Notes: generated from the sequence alone by a model not told the origin. A stretch of 64,000 nucleotides of DNA from Candidatus Sericytochromatia bacterium (GCA_018780035.1 JADMKE010000016.1:124001-188000), one strand, 5' to 3'; shown: positions 47,749 through 56,718, counted from the first letter of the stretch. Numbers and translations are program-made.

Positions 47749-49093
47749 GCGCCGGGGCTTTATTTTCCAGGGCTCAGAAATTTATGGGGGGCTCGCCAAT
47801 ACCTGGGATTATGGCCCTGTCGGAGTGGAGTTAAAAAACCGGATCAAACAGCATTGGTGGAAAAGCTTTGTCCAAAACCGCGAAGACGTCTTGGGTCTGG
47901 ATTCCGCCATCTTGCTCAACCCCAAAGTCTGGGAAGCCTCTGGCCATGTCGGTAATTTTAACGATTTTCTGATGGACTGCCGCAAATGTAAGGCCCGCTT
48001 TCGTTCAGATAAATTGATCGAAGAGTATTTGGTTGCTCAAGGGGATATGGAAACCCAGGCTGGTGGCTGGAGCAAAGAAAAAATGGAAAGTTATATCAGC
48101 GAAAATAAGATCCCTTGTCCAGAGTGTGCTGCCAACGACTTTACCGAAATGCGCCAATTTAACCTGATGTTTGAAACCCATCAAGGGGTGGTAGCCGATT
48201 CAGCGGCTCGCATTTATCTCCGGCCCGAAACTGCCCAGGGTATTTTTATTAATTTCCGCAATATTATGAATACCGCCCGCCCCAAACTGCCGTTTGGGAT
48301 TGGCCAGATTGGCAAATCTTTCCGCAATGAAATTACGCCAGGTAATTTCATTTTTCGCACGCGCGAGTTTGAACAGATGGAAATGGAGTATTTTTGCCAT
48401 CCTGACGACTCTCTGAACCAATATGAATACTGGTGCAATTTTTGCATGAATTGGCTGCAAGATCTGGGGATTCGCCCTGAAAATCTGCGTTTGCGGGCCC
48501 ATGATCCAGAAGAACTTTCCCATTATTCAAAAGCGACCTCAGATATCGAGTATAAATTTCCCTTTGGCTGGGGAGAACTCTGGGGTGTTGCCCACCGGGG
48601 TGATTACGACCTGGGCAAACACGAAGAACATTCTGGCCAGGATCTGCATTATCAAGATCTGAGCACCAACCAGAAATTTTTACCCCACGTAGTAGAGCCC
48701 GCACTGGGTGTGGATCGGCTCTTATTGGCAATTCTCTGCGATGCCTATCAAGAAGAGGAAGTCAACGGTGAGGCCCGTGCGGTACTGCGCCTGCATCCCC
48801 GAATTGCACCGGTTCAGGTCGCTATTTTGCCACTGTCTAAAAAGCTCAATGACGAAGCCTATAAACTTTACCAAAAGCTGCAAACACTCTTTGTCTGCGA
48901 TTTTGATACCACTCAAAGTATTGGTAAACGCTACCGCCGCCAGGATGAAATCGGCACGCCTTATTGCGTCACTTTGGATTTTGACAGTCTCGAAGATCAA
49001 GCCGTGACCATTCGCGAGCGCGACAGCATGAACCAAGAGCGGATCCCGATTAGCGATTTGATTGGCAAATTGGCCGAAAAATTAAGCGTCTAA
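47723..49093 (+). CDS. glyS: Glycyl-tRNA synthetase (homodimeric type)
   Basis: Class II alpha2-type GlyRS of 456 residues that charges tRNA-Gly. Motif 1 is near the N-terminus ([20 protein letters not shown]). Motif 2 is [25 protein letters not shown] and motif 3 is [12 protein letters not shown]. Two Cys pairs (CRKC, CPEC) suggest a zinc site. The C-terminal anticodon-binding domain follows. ATG 47723 is chosen inside the end of the nuclease gene because the family begins with these residues. A strong terminator follows the stop. Bacteria with this single-chain type lack the alpha2beta2 GlyQ/GlyS pair. Confidence 0.95.
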   Translation: MKELISLCKRRGFIFQGSEIYGGLANTWDYGPVGVELKNRIKQHWWKSFVQNREDVLGLDSAILLNPKVWEASGHVGNFNDFLMDCRKCKARFRSDKLIEEYLVAQGDMETQAGGWSKEKMESYISENKIPCPECAANDFTEMRQFNLMFETHQGVVADSAARIYLRPETAQGIFINFRNIMNTARPKLPFGIGQIGKSFRNEITPGNFIFRTREFEQMEMEYFCHPDDSLNQYEYWCNFCMNWLQDLGIRPENLRLRAHDPEELSHYSKATSDIEYKFPFGWGELWGVAHRGDYDLGKHEEHSGQDLHYQDLSTNQKFLPHVVEPALGVDRLLLAILCDAYQEEEVNGEARAVLRLHPRIAPVQVAILPLSKKLNDEAYKLYQKLQTLFVCDFDTTQSIGKRYRRQDEIGTPYCVTLDFDSLEDQAVTIRERDSMNQERIPISDLIGKLAEKLSV

Positions 49094-49101
49094 AATAAGC
49101 C

Positions 49102-49135
49102 AAAGCCGCCGAAGTTAAAGTTCTTCGGCGGCTTT
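49102..49135 (+). terminator. Rho-independent terminator after glyS
   Basis: A 13-bp perfect stem (AAAGCCGCCGAAG with CTTCGGCGGCTTT) and an 8-nt loop are followed by GCTATTTTTT. Read on the minus strand it could also end plsC. Confidence 0.85.
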
Positions 49136-49151
49136 GCTATTTTTTGAATAG

Positions 49152-49925
49152 CTATTCTCGCCCTGAGAAATCCTTTTCCATATCTACCAATTGGTTTTCA
49201 ATTAAAGTATAAACATGTTCAATCAGCTCTTCTTTATTGGCAAAAGAAGGGTAAGTCGCCGGGTCAAGTGGAGCCAAAAAAGCCACCTCAATTAAACCGG
49301 GTCTGACCACTTTCACACCAGGGGGCAGGGCCTCATAACTGCCCCGCACACAAAAGGGAACAATCGGCAGACCCGATTCCAAAGCAAAGACAAAAGCCCC
49401 TTTTTTAAAAGGAAGCATTTTACCATCGCGGGTACGTGTCCCTTCTGGAAAAAAAATCACCTGTTGCTGGTGCTTTAACAATTGCTCTGTTCCGGTCTGA
49501 ATACTGGCAATGGCTTTCTCACTGTTCTTGCGGTCAACAGAAATATGGCCAAAGGCCCGCATACCAGGCCCCAAAACAGGAATTCGAAACAGTTCTTGTT
49601 TAGCAACAAAAACCGGGGGGCGAGGCAAATATTTCATCAAAACCAAAATATCAAACATGCCTTGGTGATTTCCCACCAAAACAGCAGGAGTAGCTGGTAA
49701 ATTTTCCATCCCATAGAGCTTAACCTCCATAGCCGAAGCCCATAAAATCCAACGGGCCCAACAAACAGAAGCCCACTCAGACCATTTAAGTGGCCCCCTA
49801 AAAAGGGTAAAGATCATGACCAAGATGCCAAAAATAAACGTCGCAAGCGCAGCATGAAAAGAAGCATAAATAAACCACCCATTGAGGCGAGGCAAGGAAG
49901 CTGCGCTTGGGCGGTTGATGTTCAT
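49152..49925 (-). CDS. 1-acyl-sn-glycerol-3-phosphate acyltransferase (PlsC-type)
   Basis: Makes phosphatidic acid from lysophosphatidic acid at the inner membrane. An N-terminal hydrophobic segment (about 15-40) precedes the acyltransferase motifs NHQGMFD (HX4D box variant, about 91-97) and FFPEGTRTRDGKM. The 257-residue length is normal. ATG 49925 lies 12 nt after the sepF stop on the same strand. The window also contains a decayed plsX, so the first acylation step must be done elsewhere in the genome. Confidence 0.92.
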   Translation of the reverse strand: MNINRPSAASLPRLNGWFIYASFHAALATFIFGILVMIFTLFRGPLKWSEWASVCWARWILWASAMEVKLYGMENLPATPAVLVGNHQGMFDILVLMKYLPRPPVFVAKQELFRIPVLGPGMRAFGHISVDRKNSEKAIASIQTGTEQLLKHQQQVIFFPEGTRTRDGKMLPFKKGAFVFALESGLPIVPFCVRGSYEALPPGVKVVRPGLIEVAFLAPLDPATYPSFANKEELIEHVYTLIENQLVDMEKDFSGRE

Positions 49926-49934
49926 TCAAATCGT

Positions 49935-49956
49935 GTTTAGCCGCGCGCGGCTAAAC
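49935..49956. repeat. Perfect 22-bp palindrome at the end of sepF
   Basis: GTTTAGCCGCGCGCGGCTAAAC-type perfect inverted repeat with no loop, centred at 49945/49946 on GCGCGC. It overlaps the last codons and stop of sepF and lies 10-30 nt before plsC. It has no T-run, so a terminator is unlikely. Confidence 0.75.
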
Positions 49957-50341
49957 CATCGGCCGTGCTCAAAGCATTGCGAGAGCGAATGCCAATGTGA
50001 CTGGGTGTCAAAACAAAGATACCCTCACCCACACGCTCTTGATAACCATCCAAGGCATAAGCAGAGCCCGAGATAAAATCGACAAAGCGTTGGGACTCAT
50101 TTTCGCTCATTTTAGTCACATTAATCACCACAGTACTGCGTAATTTAAGAAAACTCACTGCAGCCAAGGTTTCATTAAACGATTTGGGATGCATCACGAC
50201 AACTTCGTGACTCACTTCGGCTTTGGGGTGAAGAGAAATAATATTGTGACTGCCATCTTCTCCACGCACAGGAACGTCAATCGCCTCGACATACTCATCC
50301 TCTTCCTGGATGGTAAACAAGGATTTGATTTTGTCCCACAT
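49937..50341 (-). CDS. sepF: Cell division protein SepF
   Basis: SepF links FtsZ to the membrane in Gram-positive bacteria and Cyanobacteria. The 134-residue protein has the N-terminal amphipathic helix (MWDKIKSLF), an acidic linker and the DUF552 core (about 45-125) ending in DFISGSAYALDGYQERVGEG, a strong family signature. There is no FtsA in the window. SepF in an organism with an LPS-type outer membrane fits Cyanobacteria and their relatives. Confidence 0.93.
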   Translation of the reverse strand: MWDKIKSLFTIQEEDEYVEAIDVPVRGEDGSHNIISLHPKAEVSHEVVVMHPKSFNETLAAVSFLKLRSTVVINVTKMSENESQRFVDFISGSAYALDGYQERVGEGIFVLTPSHIGIRSRNALSTADGLAARG

Positions 50342-50548
50342 AGCTCTGAGATACCTTCAGTTTTTCAATAATTATAGACAAGCGAATACCCTCACATGGT
50401 ACCAAGACTTGCCTCAGAAGGATGTGACAAAACATACCTGCACCTTGCTGAAATCAACCGACAAAAGGCACACATTGATTTTATTGCGTCTAACCAGACA
50501 GGACGTGTTAAATTAAAAGTAATGACGCTGCTCCGAAAGGAAGTACAG

Positions 50549-51238
50549 ATGAGAAACGATCAACAGTATTCTTCTCCCACTTATATGGATGTCGGCTGGC
50601 AAGCCGGTATGAGCCAACGGGTTTTTGATACCCGCGTTTTGCCTTTGTTTGGTTTTGGCCTTTTAATGACAGCAACAGCAGCTTATCTCGGACGAGATTT
50701 GCCGTTTGGGATGTTAATTGCGGCGATGATTGGTGAGTTAATCCTGGTATTTACTGCAGGTATTTGGCAGCGCAAAGAGCTGGGCAGTCTGAATATTGGC
50801 CTCTATTTTTTGTTGACCGGACTCAGCGGATTGACCTTGATCCCGCTCTTGCAGTGGGCCAATTTGAGATCGGGCCCGATGTTAATTGCTCAAGCCCTGG
50901 CAGTTACAGGCATTACTTTTGGTGCCTTGATGGCCTATTCCCTGATCACAAAACGTGATTTCAGTGGTTGGGGTGGTTTTTTAGTGGCCGCCTGTATTGG
51001 CTTGATTATTGCCATGATTGTCAATGTCTTTATTGGCGGTTCAACCTTTTCCTTGATCATTTCCTGTTTTGGTGTGGTGATTTTTTCAGGCTTTGTGCTC
51101 TATGATATGTCTTTAATCAAAGGCCAACTGAGTGATGCAGACTATATCATGGCAGCCATTATGCTCTATCTGAATTTTATCGGAATGTTTACACATATTC
51201 TGCGTATTCTGGGCATCATGGGCAGCAGTGACGATTAA
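50549..51238 (+). CDS. Bax inhibitor-1 (BI-1/YccA) family membrane protein
   Basis: A 229-residue protein with seven transmembrane helices. It has the BI-1 signature regions LSGLTLIPLLQWA, GALMAYSLITKRDFSG and the C-terminal LYDMSLIKGQL...MLYLNFIGMFTHILRILG with its acidic pair. The family forms calcium or proton-leak channels in some bacteria; function here is not established. ATG 50549 has AAAGGAA about 9 nt upstream. The longer in-frame region to 50396 does not look coding. A strong terminator follows. Confidence 0.9.
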   Translation: MRNDQQYSSPTYMDVGWQAGMSQRVFDTRVLPLFGFGLLMTATAAYLGRDLPFGMLIAAMIGELILVFTAGIWQRKELGSLNIGLYFLLTGLSGLTLIPLLQWANLRSGPMLIAQALAVTGITFGALMAYSLITKRDFSGWGGFLVAACIGLIIAMIVNVFIGGSTFSLIISCFGVVIFSGFVLYDMSLIKGQLSDADYIMAAIMLYLNFIGMFTHILRILGIMGSSDD

Positions 51239-51252
51239 GTGAGTTTATTTCA

Positions 51253-51282
51253 AAAAGCCGGTTTAAAATTAAACCGGCTTTT
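51253..51282 (+). terminator. Rho-independent terminator after the BI-1 gene
   Basis: AAAAGCCGGTTT and AAACCGGCTTTT form a 12-bp stem with a 6-nt AT-rich loop, followed by a U-rich tail (TTTTGTCTTCT). Confidence 0.85.
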
Positions 51283-51345
51283 GTCTTCTCAATGCAGCTC
51301 CAAAACTAATTTTTGGCATAAACAAACACAACAAGGAAACCAGCT

Positions 51346-52305
51346 ATGTCGCCTGCCTCAAACCATTTTGCCCAAGCGCTGATCCAAAACATCTCTCAGG
51401 CCATTTTAGGCAAAGAAGAAGCGATCAAATTATCCGTGACCGCATTTATTGCTGGGGGCCACATCCTACTTGAAGACATGCCCGGTGTCGGCAAAACGCT
51501 GCTGGCAAAATCTCTCGCAAATTCATTTGCGGGCAATTTTAAACGCATTCAATTCACATCAGATATTATGCCTGCAGATATTACAGGCAACTCCATTTAC
51601 AATATGAAAACCGGTGAATTTGAATTTATGCCGGGCCCTGTCTTTTCACATATTATTTTGGCCGATGAAATCAACCGCGCCACCCCCCGCAGCCAATCCA
51701 GCTTGCTGGAAGTCATGGAAGAGCAACAAGTCACCATTGATGGCAAAACCTATCTATTAGAAAAGCCCTTCTTTGTAATTGCGACTCAAAACCCACTTGA
51801 ATCTTATGGCACCTTTCCACTGCCTGAATCGCAACTGGATCGTTTTATGTTTTCGCTTTCGATGGGATACCCCGACTTTGAACAAGAGCTTCAAATTTTA
51901 AGACTTCATCGCCTCAACAGCAAAGCATCTCAAACCACTTCTTTACATGAAAAACTCAAACCTGTTTTGAGTGCAGCTGACAGTCAAAAATTACAACAAG
52001 AGACCCAGCAAATTGATGTCAGTGACGAAATTGAACATCTGATCCTCGGCTTGATTCATCAAACCCGCAAAGACAGTCGCTTAAGCATGGGAGCAAGCAC
52101 GCGCGCATCGGTGGCCTTTTTAAGGGCTACTCAAGCTTTGGCTTTCATTGAAGGCCGTCATTTTGTCATTCCAGATGATGTCAAATTCTTGGCACCTTAC
52201 ATCTTAAGCCACAGAGTTGTGGCTCGGCAATTGAATAAACGCCAAGACAAAGAAAATTTAATTCGGGAAATGTGTAACGAAGTTTTTGCCAAAATGAAGC
52301 AATAA
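51346..52305 (+). CDS. MoxR-family AAA+ ATPase
   Basis: A 319-residue chaperone-like ATPase. Walker A EDMPGVGKTLLAKSLA, Walker B IILADEINRATPRSQSSLLE, sensor 1 (ATQNPLESYGTF) and the C-terminal lid with a sensor 2 Arg (GASTRASVAFL) are complete. MoxR proteins usually sit with DUF58 and VWA-domain genes that they help fold or activate. None is here, so this copy is isolated. AAGGA lies before ATG 51346. It is followed by a bidirectional terminator shared with L31. Confidence 0.92.
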   Translation: MSPASNHFAQALIQNISQAILGKEEAIKLSVTAFIAGGHILLEDMPGVGKTLLAKSLANSFAGNFKRIQFTSDIMPADITGNSIYNMKTGEFEFMPGPVFSHIILADEINRATPRSQSSLLEVMEEQQVTIDGKTYLLEKPFFVIATQNPLESYGTFPLPESQLDRFMFSLSMGYPDFEQELQILRLHRLNSKASQTTSLHEKLKPVLSAADSQKLQQETQQIDVSDEIEHLILGLIHQTRKDSRLSMGASTRASVAFLRATQALAFIEGRHFVIPDDVKFLAPYILSHRVVARQLNKRQDKENLIREMCNEVFAKMKQ

Positions 52306-52339
52306 AAAAAGCCCCGGAGAAATAACTCCGGGGCTTTTT
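52306..52339. terminator. Bidirectional terminator between moxR and rpmE
   Basis: A 14-bp perfect stem (AAAAAGCCCCGGAG/CTCCGGGGCTTTTT) with a 6-nt loop. The A-run and T-run flank it, so it can end both convergent genes. Confidence 0.9.
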
Positions 52340-52350
52340 CAAAATAAGAT

Positions 52351-52620
52351 TTACTCTTCGTCTTCACCTTTTTTACGGGCGGTGGCGTATTTCTTACGGA
52401 AGCGCTCAACACGACCTTCGGTATCCATAATTTTTTGGGTACCAGTAAAAAATGGGTGTGAGGCACTGGAAATTTCCACTTTTACAAGGGGGTATTCATT
52501 GCCATCTTCCCAAACGATCGTATCATTGGTTTTCACCGCAGAACGGGTCAAAACGGTAAAATCACAAGAAATATCTTTAAAGACGACGGGTCTGTAATTT
52601 GGGTGAATATCTTTTTTCAT
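52351..52620 (-). CDS. 50S ribosomal protein L31, zinc-free type B
   Basis: An 89-residue L31. It begins [14 protein letters not shown] and contains [10 protein letters not shown]. The CxxC zinc pairs of the C+ type are absent: only one Cys is present (Cys19). Zinc-free L31 often replaces the zinc form under zinc limitation. The C-terminal extension is charged. The leader (52621-52728) holds a 34-bp tandem duplication and three 12-14-bp repeats, so expression may be controlled. Confidence 0.92.
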   Translation of the reverse strand: MKKDIHPNYRPVVFKDISCDFTVLTRSAVKTNDTIVWEDGNEYPLVKVEISSASHPFFTGTQKIMDTEGRVERFRKKYATARKKGEDEE

Positions 52621-52623
52621 AGT

Positions 52624-52657
52624 CTTATCTCAGCTTAATACTTATCTTAGCTTAATA
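52624..52657. repeat. 17-bp tandem duplication overlapping the rpmE ribosome binding region
   Basis: CTTATCTCAGCTTAATA at 52624-52640 is followed directly by CTTATCTTAGCTTAATA at 52641-52657 (16 of 17 identical). It ends 3 nt before the rpmE start codon on the minus strand. Confidence 0.75.
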
Positions 52658-52684
52658 TTTTAATCTAATTCAGTCTATTTCCAG

Positions 52685-52723
52685 ATGCGTTTCACAATGC
52701 GGTTCACATCATGCGGTTTCACG
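52685..52723. repeat. Three imperfect repeats of ATGCGGTTTCAC upstream of rpmE
   Basis: ATGCGTTTCACA (52685), ATGCGGTTCACATC (52697) and ATGCGGTTTCACG (52711) run head to tail at 12-14-bp spacing. CCAGA (52681-52685) and TCTGG (52724-52728) flank them as an inverted repeat. A possible extended -10 (TGC-TACACT) lies upstream near 52754-52765, which would place the repeats in the mRNA leader. The rest of the 52621-52806 gap is AT-rich without a gene. Confidence 0.6.
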
Positions 52724-52806
52724 TCTGGAAAATCATATAGAAAATCACAATGTTGATCAGTGTAGCATAATTAACCCCGATTTTACGATGGGTTTGACTG
52801 TTTTTT

Positions 52807-54390
52807 TCACTGCCTTTTATGTCTAACAGATTGCCTAACAGAAGCCTGACGAACCCAGGCCTGAATTGCAGAGCTATTTCCCTCCGTAGACAACCAATTC
52901 AAAAAATAATCCTGAAAATCGCAGTGCTCTCGTTCCAATTGTAAAGCTGAAACAGAGAGATCCAAGACTGACTCTCGGTAAATACCAACAAGATGACCCA
53001 GCAAATAATTAAAATAACCCATTTTTAGGCAATTTAAATTGAATTCCAAACCGGGGATCCAGGTTTGTCTGGGAGACAGGTTCCCTGGATCTTTTAAATG
53101 CTGAGCCGACATCAATGAAAAGCCCAAATAATTGTAAGGTGTTGGTTTAGGGGCAATAGCATGTCTATATGCCGTATGAATACCGTGGTATAAACAGTGG
53201 ACAGATCCACTGCCATCTCTCAAGATGTCCAGACCAGAAAAATAGACCCTGTGATCAGAATAGTGCAAACGCAGTCCCAGAGTTCCCAAAGGCAAAGAAG
53301 TGTCTCTTCGGGCAAAATCAAGCAAACTTTCTAAAGCTCCTGCTTGTGGCAAAATCCGGGAATCCCAAACCAATACCCACTCAAATTGTTCCAACTGGAC
53401 AAAAGGCAAAACTTGAGTGAGCGCAGAGCCCAGCGAAAAATCACGCAAACGAAAAGGCATGGGATGCCAAGAGACAGTCCCCAATGGAACGCATCCATCT
53501 CCCGGCCCAAGCGCTGTACCAGCGTAAAAAACAGAGACCGTTGGGTTGTTTAAACCCGACAACAATTTCAGACATGGCTCCAAAGCTAGATCTGGTGCCA
53601 AATGCAATAAAATAATCGCGAGTTTTTTTTGCCCCAATTGCATTTTTTCTAAAAGGGGAAATTTCAACAAAGAAAAAGAGGGTTGCAAAGGGAGGTGTTT
53701 TTGGTATTTTTGGATCGTTAATTGGCGATAGTGATCAAATTCTCGATCTACAGTTCCAGTTGACAAATGTTTTAGCTTGATATCGGTCATCACGCCGTTT
53801 TTCCGGGGCTTTGGCCCCCTTTGATGAGAAAGCCAATTATCCAATGTCAACTGAACATCATAAAAATGGAAGCCCGACAATTGCGGATTAAAGCGGACAT
53901 CGGTTCGCTCTTGATGCAAAGCCAAAAACAAGCCATCCAAAGTCACAGATTCAAGTAAGTATGTGCCCAAACGACCAGAAAAATCACTGAGAAAGGATTG
54001 ATTTGTAACCGGATCTTGGTGCCAAAGATGACCCAGCATATTTTGAGGGGGAGCCCAAGCCACAGCATGTTCTTCCAGCCCAAGAGAGCCTGCCACCCCC
54101 AAAATTGCAAATTCAGGGTTGTGTTGAAAATGGCGAATCACTTGTCTGCCCCAACCTCGGTTGCGGGAAAAAACCAGATCGTCATGCAAAAGACAGACTA
54201 TTTGAAAACGTGCTTGAACCAAAAATTGGTTATATACCTCAGCAAGAGACACTCGACCAGGGTTGTAAAAAAAAAGCAGTTGAACCCGAGACACACCCAC
54301 TGTCTGCAATAAATGCTGAGCATAACGCCGGATAAAATCGGGAGAGCGCCGGGTACTCACCCCCAAGGTCAATCCATGACGACGCAGCAT
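52807..54390 (-). CDS. Large glycosyltransferase, StrF-like N-terminal half and second GT-A-like half
   Basis: A 527-residue soluble protein. The first 250 residues resemble the StrF/GT2-like glycosyltransferase family: FLVQARFQIVCLLHDDLVFSRN with the DD box, then GFHFYDVQLTL. The second half (about 265-520) has a similar pattern, LEQFEWVLVWDSRILPQAGAL, and could be a second glycosyltransferase domain. Sugar donor and acceptor are unknown. It starts directly after the patatin gene stop. Single-chain double glycosyltransferases occur in capsule or LPS pathways. Confidence 0.68.
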   Translation of the reverse strand: MLRRHGLTLGVSTRRSPDFIRRYAQHLLQTVGVSRVQLLFFYNPGRVSLAEVYNQFLVQARFQIVCLLHDDLVFSRNRGWGRQVIRHFQHNPEFAILGVAGSLGLEEHAVAWAPPQNMLGHLWHQDPVTNQSFLSDFSGRLGTYLLESVTLDGLFLALHQERTDVRFNPQLSGFHFYDVQLTLDNWLSHQRGPKPRKNGVMTDIKLKHLSTGTVDREFDHYRQLTIQKYQKHLPLQPSFSLLKFPLLEKMQLGQKKLAIILLHLAPDLALEPCLKLLSGLNNPTVSVFYAGTALGPGDGCVPLGTVSWHPMPFRLRDFSLGSALTQVLPFVQLEQFEWVLVWDSRILPQAGALESLLDFARRDTSLPLGTLGLRLHYSDHRVYFSGLDILRDGSGSVHCLYHGIHTAYRHAIAPKPTPYNYLGFSLMSAQHLKDPGNLSPRQTWIPGLEFNLNCLKMGYFNYLLGHLVGIYRESVLDLSVSALQLEREHCDFQDYFLNWLSTEGNSSAIQAWVRQASVRQSVRHKRQ

Positions 54391-55608
54391 TTAAACGCTA
54401 TTTGCAGAGGCAGCCAAACGATTCTGATAGTCTTTTAAAACTTTGGTACCGGTTTCATATCCCAGCGCAACATAATCTTTTAAAATTCGGATCCGGTCTT
54501 GACGATAGAGACCCGCAAAGGGATCTCCTTCTAAATTGATAGGGGGCTCAATCATGACAATTTCAACTTCGCGTTTGTTTAAAAAGCTATCGACACTGCT
54601 AAAACCGGCCACCTGTAAGAGTGCCTGATTAAACTCACTCTCACGCAAAATCTGACCTGAATCATCAGTCTTTAGCAAGGTCCTCAAAAGGCGAATGCGC
54701 TCATTGATTTGCTGAATTTTGCGAAAATCATTGGCCAGATCTTTGTTTAAAATAATTTTATAAATTTGATCCACCACGGTGAGCAAATTATCCAAGCGCC
54801 CTGAAGTGGGTTGGGTGATGGGCATCGAAGAAACGAGAAAAATGGTACGCACCCGTGGATCCAATTTAATCGCTCTGCCAAAAGGGCCATTTTTGGTTAG
54901 GCCTCCATCCGTATAAAAATCTGTTTTGCCGTTAATTGACAAAGGTACAGGCGGAAAAACCCCTGGAAAGCTACCAGAAGCCTGAACCACTTTGCGCAAA
55001 AACTCAAACTCTGAAGACATTTGTTCAGAAGTTTGCTCTGGATGAAAGTGAAACGAAAGATAGCCCCCATAGCTCACCAAAGGCTGCTCAGCATAGGTTT
55101 CAATCGCCCCAGTTAAACTGGTCACCGCTGCAGAAAAATGAATTTCTTTTTTAATTTTTTCAGGGGGCTGCAGGGTCTGTTCCAATTGCTGCTTTAAGTG
55201 TTTATCACTCAAAATAGAGGTGAATTTCAACTTAAAAAACTCTTTGATCCAACCCGCATTGGCAGGGGTCAACCACATCAATAGACGGCGCAACATAAAA
55301 ATGCTTAAACGCACGTCTCCGACCAAGCTTCGCAAGGAATTATCTTGAATTTCACCATAAGCCCAAAGTTTTTGAATACTGGCTTGATAGAGCCACATAT
55401 TGACCATGGTTTGTTCTACATCGCGGGGTGTAAAGCGATCTTCCATGATCAAACGGGCAGCAAAAGCGCCATTTAAAGCACCTGCAGAAGCCCCCACAAT
55501 CACAGAGGGAACAATGCCCTGTTCAGCAAAACTTTTCATCACCCCAGCATGAAAAGCACCTTTGGCAACGCCACCGGTTAAAGCAATGGCACAGGGCAAA
55601 AGGGTCAC
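54391..55608 (-). CDS. Patatin-like phospholipase
   Basis: A 405-residue lipid acyl hydrolase. The oxyanion hole TGGVAKGAFHAGV and the nucleophile elbow GASAG (Ser41) are at the N-terminus. The catalytic Asp is in FYTDGGL (about 236). These make a Ser-Asp dyad. The C-terminal 150 residues are helical. GTG 55608 overlaps the upstream TPR gene stop by 4 nt (GTGA), so they are coupled. No signal peptide is seen, so it acts on the cytoplasmic side or is exported by another route. Confidence 0.88.
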   Translation of the reverse strand: MTLLPCAIALTGGVAKGAFHAGVMKSFAEQGIVPSVIVGASAGALNGAFAARLIMEDRFTPRDVEQTMVNMWLYQASIQKLWAYGEIQDNSLRSLVGDVRLSIFMLRRLLMWLTPANAGWIKEFFKLKFTSILSDKHLKQQLEQTLQPPEKIKKEIHFSAAVTSLTGAIETYAEQPLVSYGGYLSFHFHPEQTSEQMSSEFEFLRKVVQASGSFPGVFPPVPLSINGKTDFYTDGGLTKNGPFGRAIKLDPRVRTIFLVSSMPITQPTSGRLDNLLTVVDQIYKIILNKDLANDFRKIQQINERIRLLRTLLKTDDSGQILRESEFNQALLQVAGFSSVDSFLNKREVEIVMIEPPINLEGDPFAGLYRQDRIRILKDYVALGYETGTKVLKDYQNRLAASANSV

Positions 55609-56072
55609 TTCGTGCGCTCCTGAATCCAGTTCAAGACTTTTTGAGCTTCGGCATAATCGGATCGACGCTCCACAGCCTCGGTCAAATTATCAATTACCTC
55701 TTGTAAATCTTCCTGGGTTTGGCACTTATCTAAGGCCTTTAAAAACTCAGGTCGCACACCACTCACACCATTGACCAACATACCCAAAACCAAATTAAAA
55801 TGGGCCTGATAATTGGCCGGTTCCAGTTTAACAGCCTTAACAGCATAGTTTAAACCTTTGTCAGCATCTTCTTCCTGATTGCGTAACAAATGCAGCCAGG
55901 ACAGACAGGTATACCCAGTCGCATCTTTAGGAGAGAGGATAAGCCCTTGCTCAAACAAAGCAATCACCTCTTCCAAAGAGCCTTTTTCCTCGTACAAAGC
56001 CAGTCCTGATTCATAGGGGTGTTTGGGTGTTTCGGCTTCTGTCGTGATCAATGATTCCTGCTGTAAGCTCAT
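55605..56072 (-). CDS. TPR-repeat protein
   Basis: A 155-residue helical protein with about three tetratricopeptide motifs (VIALFEQGLILSPKDATGY, GLNYAVKAVKLEPANYQAH). TPR proteins are scaffolds; the partner is unknown. It overlaps the patatin gene, so that enzyme is a plausible partner. It lies just downstream of the plsX remnant. Confidence 0.8.
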   Translation of the reverse strand: MSLQQESLITTEAETPKHPYESGLALYEEKGSLEEVIALFEQGLILSPKDATGYTCLSWLHLLRNQEEDADKGLNYAVKAVKLEPANYQAHFNLVLGMLVNGVSGVRPEFLKALDKCQTQEDLQEVIDNLTEAVERRSDYAEAQKVLNWIQERTK

Positions 56073-56104
56073 CTTAATACCTCAATACGTGTCATTTATT
56101 TTAC

Positions 56105-56707
56105 TCAATTTTCTAAAATAATCTGTGTATCATGTACCAATTTGCCAATCATGGTACCTCGGAAAACCTGCATAAAAAATGCAACAATACCCTCTGCCAA
56201 TTTTAGCAACAAATGACCAACAAACCCATCACTTACGGTCACATCAACGGTTCCTCGGATCAAATCCCAACCTTCAAGAGTGCCCTAAATAGAAAGTGAG
56301 GCACAGAGCACAATCAGCTCATTTAGGTATTGCTTGAAAAGGAGGTGGTTAGGTCTTGTTTGGATATGAGCGGTCACAGCCATGCGCTCAAATAAAGAAA
56401 GCTGTTTAAAAAATAGCTTTCACAGAGGCACTCAGCTTCACGGAAACCCAAATAAAGGCATTCGATTTTGCGAAAAGGGCAGGCACAGGAAGCCCATTCA
56501 TCCCAGTAACATCTGTTGCAGGAACCAAAGAAACACACGCCATATCAACAATTTCTCTTTGGAGCAACGCGTTTAATGTGGGTACATGGCCTGTAAAAAA
56601 AGACGAATATCAGAAAACTGCCGGAGTGCTTCAACGGCACCCCGGACAATTTCTAATGGAGTGCGATCTCCACCCATTGCATCAAGAGCAATGTGATACA
56701 AATCCAC
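56105..56707 (-). pseudogene. plsX: Decayed plsX (phosphate acyltransferase)
   Basis: PlsX makes acyl-phosphate for phospholipid synthesis. Three fragments of the family can be read on the minus strand. The first (56707 to about 56590) reads IALDAMGGDRTPLEIVRGAV, the PlsX N-terminus. The second, in another frame (about 56573-56410), reads ATDVTGMNGLPVPALFAKSN, like the middle of PlsX. The third, back in frame one (about 56287-56105), reads RGTVDVTVSDGFVGHLLLK, like the C-terminal region. Stops (TAA, TAA and TAG) separate them, and the whole is about 600 bp against about 1,000 for an intact gene. It starts 11 nt after rpmF, the usual plsX position. Confidence 0.88.
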
Positions 56708-56718
56708 TTGAAAAGATA

